From positions 2,108,001-2,172,000 of the forward strand of contig CP099846.1 in NCBI GenBank assembly GCA_030062745.1: 64,000 nucleotides of DNA, given 5' to 3'. The stretch comes from Capitulum mitella. Taxonomy: Eukaryota > Arthropoda > Thecostraca > Pollicipedomorpha > Pollicipedidae. The position numbers and the translations under genes were made by a program. Shown one piece after another: positions 57,806 through 64,000 of this stretch. The stretch's first letter is position 1, and each line of letters starts with the position of its first letter. The notes below the pieces were generated by a model. The model ran no database searches and was not told the DNA's origin. It worked only from the letters and a program-made list of their open reading frames with translations.

Positions 57806-60800
57806 GTATCAATACGTCACCGCTCGTAGGTAACTCTTCACTGCACAAAGAGATATTTAAGAAACATATTGCTTCAGAATGGCTGCCGATTTGGTGTGGT
57901 GGAGTGAATAGGCATAACTCTATTATAGTTGCATTTCATATCCTACAAAATATTTATATCCTCTAAAGCTTCATTTTGCGTGCCCTCATCTCGTTCCTCT
58001 CCGTCAAGCACACCTCACATGCAGTGCCTAGTGGAGGATTTATCACAGAAGACACGGTGAAGACAACTGAGAAATGCGGGAATGCTTCACGTTTAACCCG
58101 GCACCGCCCGGGATACACCGTCACCCGCAAACACCTGGGGCGTTAAAATCGACCCCCTATATTTCAGGAACTAAGACTCGGATGTAAATGATTTCAGTGA
58201 CAAATGCCTCGTCTCCTTGCGCGAAACGTGGCCTCTTATGTTGCCCTGAGACGTCGCAAGTCAAGAGAATACGAGAATGTATGGCCGAAAAAAAGATCTA
58301 GCGAATGTTTAAGTTGAATGCCAACCGTGAAAACTATACCAAATGAAAGACTGCGGTTTGGTTCGTCTGCTATGACCTCATAAGTACGGTAAAAACTATC
58401 CAGGAGTTGTCTGGGAGAGTTTTTAACTTCCAGCTGCGAAGTTATAGCCAGATGTGTGACGGCGGTCATACGCTAACAATGCTATTGTACTCCTGGCCGC
58501 TCTTTCCTTCCCAGATTCGGCTCTCTCCCTCTCTCCCAGCGCTGTTTCAGTTTACGGCGACTTGCGCGTCGCGCGACACGGTCCTTAATCCCCAAGTCTT
58601 GCTAATAACTAGCTCGGCGAACAGCAGCAGTGCCCGGCGGTCGCCTCCCGCCAGAGCCCGGAGCCGGCTGGTCCAGCCGACAACGCCCGGCGGGCGGGCC
58701 CGTCTCAAAGCTGCACGTCGGACGCAAAAGCTTTTGGCCGGGCTAGCATGGCTTTTGCATTCTTGGATGTAGAATTAAGCAGTGGTAGTATGGTCGGAAA
58801 ATAGTCAAGATCATTGCCCGTCCGATTTGTTCTCTTCCTAAGGTATCAGGTCTTTATCCTTGTGTTACTAAATGCAGTCGTACGAAAGACAACGTATTCA
58901 CACGATTAGATTGCCTGTTCAGTTTTCCACGAGCTGCTGTGCACGTGGCTTTGGTAAGCTTACCGTGCGCCCGGCCGCCGTTCGAGGCCGCAGATCGCCC
59001 GACGTCACGCTGTCCATTATTTTGGTTATAATTTCGGTAAAGTTCAACGTACATATACATCTTTACATCTCGGCGTGTCAAATGGATCCACTAGGAGGTA
59101 CCGGAAGTTTGATGGTCTCATCGTGTGTGGTTCGAACGCAATCTGCCAAAAACAGAGGTGGCACTTTTAACGTCTCAAGGCGGTCGTGGGGCCGCGTTTT
59201 GAACTAAGATAGCAAGATTGCAGCTTTTAGTCTTAGAAATTGATGTCGTATTCACATTGGACCCAAAGAGTCTGCGAAGCTTCAAAACCATTCCCACGAA
59301 TTCCTCTGTGTCCTATTCATTAGTGGCCTATTGTCATTTCTGATTAACTGCATTTTCTAATCTTTCTACACGTTTTTGAACAAATGATTCCTGAAAAAAA
59401 CTTTTGGGCCAATCGAGTCTGTTCCTACAAGTCGAACGAGGTCAACTTAGTGTTTAATGGCCACAGCAACAGTCGCTGCAATCAGCCTGGACGCTTTTGT
59501 TTTCATGTTATTCATTTATCAACTGAGTCCCGAACTGGAAAATTTATGCAGAAGATGTAGATTAAATATACGTCTCTCAAGAACTGCGGGGTAACGGGGT
59601 TCAGATTCAGATTCAGGTCTTTCTTAAGGTCGTCCTCTACACACGGTGCCTTTTCAGACCTCTCGTCGGCAACTAAAACGAAAGAATCAAGAAAAGGTGA
59701 AGTTAGGTAAAAGCAAAAGAAAACAGTCACACGCCCACGCACACTCGTACACCCTCTGGCCCGTCAGACATGGGCAATGCGTAGACAAGGTCAATGCATG
59801 GAAGCGAAACTATTGCACGCTTTCCTCTCCGTGATGCGATTCGATCTTAAAAGAACAACAAACAAGTGTGGGAATTTGAAGACGTTCGCGCAATAGCATA
59901 GAAACATTTCTCAATATGAGACGTCGCCTACACGACTGTGCATTGCATAATCCCTGTCAGATAAGACTTGGCGTCCTGTGAATGGTAGCATAACGGTGCT
60001 GAAAATGCGACAGACACAAAGAAACGCTGCGTAAATAGCTTGGACGTCCCCAACAAGATGGCTACTTAAACAATGTCTTACTGGAACCACCACGCTCGAC
60101 GTCCTGAATTTGAGGCTGTCTTTTTGTGTCTCCGTGTCATCTGCAGAAATCGTTATATCTGTACCTCAACATATGCACGGATATGCATACGTGGAATAAT
60201 GCATGGAATGAGCACACTTAACCATCGCTATCAGTTTGGTTATTCCATAATCGCCCGTGACAAAAAGTCCTCACACGAAATCGTCACCAGAATTGATCAA
60301 CGTTCATAATAGCCTCTACACTTGACAGTCTGTTCAAGTATTTGATGGGCACCCAGATGTTGGCAGGCGTAAAATATCACAACGCTGCCAACGCGACGTC
60401 AGGTTGCTTGATCCATGTCACAACGGTCGTGGTTCGCCTCCATTCGGTTATTTCGTAGGCGGATGCATTTCTTTCGCTACTCGTAGTCCAGCCCAGCCAG
60501 CAAAAGAGCCAGTCGACTATGTGATGAAACTAATGACATCAATAGCTTTGAGCCACGGGCACGGCTGGCGATACTGGGAGCTGGGGGCTGAGAGGGTCCA
60601 TACCCCCACTTTAATCTCTAGCTATGACCTAGGCCGAACGTTTTAAGAAGCCGATGTTAGTATCTGGTGAGGCTGTCAAACGACCGTCCTGAGCAAGGAA
60701 GGAGTCCGGTGAGTACCACTGTAAGACAAGAATAATTAATGACATCGTGCGCTGTCAATGTGCTGACTTGGTGTGAGGTTTATCCAGCACACGCAAATTT

Positions 60801-61588
60801 TGCCCACATGGATTTAATACTTTTGTTTACTGTAAGCGTTTAGGCGTTGCATACGGGTGTGGGATCCAGTTTTGTGGTGGACCAGGAACCCATGCGGAGA
60901 AAGTCATCACTGATGCGTAGTAATCGGTGAATCGACTAATGGGTACGGCAAAGTAAAACGGATGTATCGCGGAAAAAAGAAAAACCTTGGGGGATGACGC
61001 AAGCGCACTGCACAGAAAACGTAATCACGTAAAGAAACGAAAACACATCCAGTTCTCGTTTTTGCTGACCTGGGGTAATGAACGTCGGCTGGGAACCAGT
61101 CGGATTCCTCTGCCGCCGTAAGTGCTTGGGCACGTCGTTTCCAGCGACAGGATCGCACCCGCCGCGTTTGCAAGCGACGCCAAGTTCAAGACCAACTTCT
61201 CTACCTATGCGGATCTCGGGAACTGGTCTCCACGTGTGGCCGGACGGACGGCGCTCGAGGACGTTAGCTTGGCGCCCGGTGGACGGGCGGGGTGCTGCTG
61301 AATTTCCGTCAGTGACGAAATCCGGAACAGGATGGCTATCTCACTGTTTCGCCTGTTCACAGTCGGCCCGTCGGAGTTATACGGGGCCTGGCGTGATTAG
61401 TGCGTGCTTGCGAAAGGGACGCTATTTTGCAGGCGCTTAGTCACTGTCTCATTCCCTAACGTGCTGTATATATGCCTCCTCTCAAAGCTTGCCAGTAAAC
61501 GAAAAGTCGATACATTAATCGGTGACTCCCTGTCAAGCCACATACATCAGTGACCAGGTTTGCTGCTATTCTGATCTGCTTGGTATAA
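57806..61588. other. Intergenic DNA
   Basis: No second gene recognised. 58570-58740 is GC-rich. TTTAACCCGGC at about 58090 resembles the left end of the TTAA elements, but no right end was found. Frames at 58407-58772, 60404-60646 and 61078-61440 show no domain. Confidence 0.4.
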
Positions 61589-61834
61589 GGACATGAAACA
61601 TTGTCAGAGCGAAATCACCAAAGCCCTCAACAAAATGGCGTTTATGGCATTCTTAAAAGACCTTATGCAAGAAATGTAAAACCCTGTGCCCTTGGAAAGA
61701 CGTCGAAACGAAATATTTCTAATTGCTGTTGTAACAATGACGACGACTTTTCAGACTTAACCTGTTTTTCAGAAGAGCAATGTGAAGAACATGACAGTTT
61801 CGAGTACAGCTCGAACAGTGAAAGCTTAGGATAA
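61589..61834 (+). CDS. Possible exon encoding a small acidic-tailed peptide
   Basis: An open frame without an ATG near its start, so if real it is an internal or last exon; CATTGTCAG ending at 61606 could be an acceptor, in another phase to be checked. The peptide has a basic half (NGVYGILKRPYARNVKP), then an acidic, Ser-rich tail (NNDDDFSD, EEQCEEHDSFEYSS) before TAA. GILK also occurs in protein phosphatase-1 inhibitor-2, but one tetrapeptide is not enough to assign a family. Composition is more protein-like than in neighbouring frames. Confidence 0.2.
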   Translation, partial: GHETLSERNHQSPQQNGVYGILKRPYARNVKPCALGKTSKRNISNCCCNNDDDFSDLTCFSEEQCEEHDSFEYSSNSESLG

Positions 61835-62140
61835 GCTTCGAATAATGAAACAATGAAACCTTGACGTAAAACCCTGGTATTTTATTCCCTTCCTCGCAAT
61901 TTGCGGTTTTGCTGGCGATCATTCGTTTACGCTCGCTTCATGACGTCCCTTATTCGTCATATTCAAATCATACCTGCTGGAAGAGGAATCCACAACCAAC
62001 AGCTGGGCATGAAATTCATTTAACCCAGACGCAAAATATGTTCATTGCTATGAGCATTCGATTTTGAGAAACAGCGCATATTGGAAATCGATTTCGTCGG
62101 CCAGGACACGCAACTCTCCAATACCAGCTAAAAGCGCATA
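61835..62140. other. Intergenic DNA
   Basis: Nothing recognised. Confidence 0.4.
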
Positions 62141-62144
62141 TTAA

Positions 62145-62260
62145 CCCGCGGCGTGCTGGGATGGCGTCTGACGTCACACTTTTTTCTCTGCCGCATAACT
62201 CTGTAGCAACCGGCAGACGACTGACTGACGCCCGACGGGACACAAGACTTGACTGAGGAC
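62145..62260. mobile_element. Possible left-end fragment of a TTAA element
   Basis: TTAA at 62141-62144 is followed by CCCGCGGCGTGCTGGG. The sequence CTCTGCCGCATAACTC at 62186-62201 also occurs in the TTAA-bounded segment at 23362-24211. No right end was found. Confidence 0.3.
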
Positions 62261-62414
62261 ACGGACGCTTGAGCCCAAGAGGCTGTGCGTCCTAACCCAC
62301 AACAAACTGTAGCAACCGGCGTAAGGTCGTGGAAAGAAATCAGCAACCCTTGGCACATCAGTTTTGCATACTTTTATTTTTTTGTCTAGGTCATACGAGG
62401 TCATGTCGACACGA

Positions 62415-62417
<3 letters not shown>

Positions 62418-62467
<50 letters not shown>
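62418..62467. repeat. (TA)n microsatellite
   Basis: About 25 TA dinucleotides continuing into AT-rich sequence to about 62512. Confidence 0.97.
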
Positions 62468-62471
<4 letters not shown>

Positions 62472-62514
62472 TATATACATGTATATGTAAATATACGTAT
62501 TTATTTAATAAATA

Positions 62515-63380
62515 TAAAGACGATGATGTTTGTAGTTTTACCGTTTATTTTTGGTTTGCTTGATCTTTGCCGATATAATGATCCATAAAGATGGTGTGAG
62601 CTGGCCGATAACATGCAGCATGTTTTATCATGTCATGAAAAGTCAACATTAACCACCCACCATTTGACGCAGTCATCTTATGTCAAATTTAAACAGTTGC
62701 TATTTCTGAAATACCGTGATAACTTGTGTCGTAAAACCAATTGTGACAGCCAAGCTTTTCTGGTATAAACACGGATATTTAAAGACATTTCATATAGTTT
62801 AACGGTGCGCATGAACTTTAACGCGCCATACTAGACATACATAAAACTGTCATGTAGTTGGCCTCCGACCAGCGCATGACCTAGGTTGGTCTGTGTAACC
62901 AGTTTCCTCAGAGAGACGTGTATTTAAATCCCATGCATACCTTTTCAAACATTTCGGCGTTATTGATGCCTGAAATCTTTGATTTGAACGTAAAACACGG
63001 CACTCCCTCATTCGGTAAAATGGCCTATGCGCTAATGTATAACCCTGAAGTGCAAAGCAAGCAAACGAGTGTATCTGAACCTAACAAAAACGTGGCTGTT
63101 CATAACTGCGCTTCTCCAACAAAACAGCAGGAGCATCGAAATAAAAAATATAGCCATACAACAACAGACATACACACACTCATCCGGTGTTACAAAGATG
63201 CTACATGAGTTCAGCTTTAAACTGAATCACAGTCGAATTCTGAATCTTCTTGGGCAGCTTATTCAATTCGTTGGCAGCAGCATAGAAAATATAACGTTTG
63301 CTGCTGTTCATGTTTGGTTTTGGCAATCTCACTGTGCGACATGTCGCGTTTAGTGACCATATGACGTGCGTTGGACATAG
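62515..63380. other. AT-rich intergenic DNA
   Basis: Nothing recognised. Confidence 0.4.
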
Positions 63381-63384
63381 CTAA

Positions 63385-64000
63385 TGGAATTTTGTGACTA
63401 TGATAGATGGCAAAAGTCCAAGTCGCCCTACGTTTTGTGTAGTTCTGTCAAACTTCCGTTTACCAGTAAGGATTCGGGCCCAAAAATGGATGACCGTCTG
63501 CACTCTGTGCATTTCTGCATTTCCACATGTTTCATATATGGACATGCAATACCCGAGGGCTGAGCCTACGGAGCGTCGACGAGCGGCGTCTTTATCGCCG
63601 CAGACATGATGTGCCTGACGTGAGTTGACGCCAGAAGAACCCCTGAACACTTATTAACCAGCTGGTCTATTTGTGGTTTAAAGGTAAGGTGGCGGTCCAT
63701 CACCAGCTCTGGACTTTGAACAGACCTGCACTCACGTATCATGACGCCGCCCATTCTGATGGACACATGTGAAACATCCTTCAACCTAGCAGGTGTGCTC
63801 ACAACGAGCAATGGCGTTTTTGCCATGCTCAGTTTCATCTGATGGTCATCATAAACCAACAAACGACTGGTCTGAGGGCTTCTAATTGTTCTACTGTTTC
63901 ATTTCGCCGTCGTTTTTCCGACATACCAGTAGCAGGGCGTCGTCCGCAAAGTGCACCAGCGTCAGGCCCTCGGCATGGACACTGAGTTCGTTTGCAGACA
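63385..64000 (-). pseudogene. LINE reverse transcriptase fragment, cut by the window edge
   Basis: Read on the - strand from the edge: the palm motif LVHFADDALLLVCRK (63936-63950 encodes FADDA, so both catalytic aspartates are kept), then a frame change. Next come MKLSMAKTPLLVV, the V-x-SPELVMDRHLTFKPQID region, and a later segment AEMHRVQTVIHFWARILTGK near 63480-63530, which fits the thumb and connection of CR1/Jockey/R1-type elements. Stops and frame changes separate the segments, so this copy is decayed. The fingers and endonuclease would lie beyond the window. Confidence 0.88.

Noticed and set aside
1..64000. tRNA genes or CRISPR-like arrays
   Set aside because: No B-box-like GGTTCGAATCC arm paired with a plausible A box and cloverleaf was found. 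The tandem arrays have contiguous units with no unique spacers, so they are minisatellites.

Overview
Eukaryotic nuclear DNA, most likely from a non-insect arthropod (for example a crustacean or chelicerate). The reasons are: a GT-AG intron that splits a signal peptide; a glycine/tyrosine-rich cuticle-type secreted protein; RNase H-bearing non-LTR retrotransposons; and a block of (AACCT)n, which is the arthropod telomere motif TTAGG read on the other strand. The species cannot be fixed from the sequence. Most open reading frames here are chance products of GC-rich, stop-poor repeats or of transposon remnants.

Layout. 1-9.2 kb is a GC-rich block holding six unrelated minisatellites (units of 22/15, 33, about 43, 23, about 57 and 31 bp) with no recognisable gene. 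9.2-17.6 kb is ordinary intergenic DNA with (CA)n/(TA)n tracts and a diverged inverted repeat pair. 17.6-17.9 kb holds a 342-bp foldback element with a perfect 9-bp target duplication and seven telomeric pentamers in its loop. 19.5-24.2 kb is packed with non-autonomous DNA transposons: a 404-bp hAT-type element with an 8-bp duplication, then several elements bounded by TTAA. 24.2-33 kb is mostly featureless apart from two minisatellites and a CpG-rich stretch at 29.3-30.0 kb.

33.1-39.4 kb is a nested structure. A TTAA element is split by a 5.1-kb foldback element with long tandem-repeat-bearing inverted arms and a 10-bp target duplication, and this carries a decayed RT/RNase H retrotransposon between its arms. 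An uninterrupted relative of the TTAA element lies at 44.9-46.1 kb and serves as the empty-site reference. A second decayed LINE lies at 47.1-48.6 kb, a long degenerate minisatellite at 49.8-51.4 kb, and a small in-frame 14-residue repeat ORF at 52.9-53.1 kb.

The one convincing host gene is at 54.7-57.8 kb on the + strand: TATA box, a 15-nt first coding exon, a 1.15-kb phase-0 intron, a 500-codon second exon encoding a Gly/Tyr/Ser repeat protein, and an AATAAA signal. The rest is intergenic, ending in a third LINE fragment on the - strand that runs off the window. No tRNA, rRNA, CRISPR or bacterial-type feature was seen.
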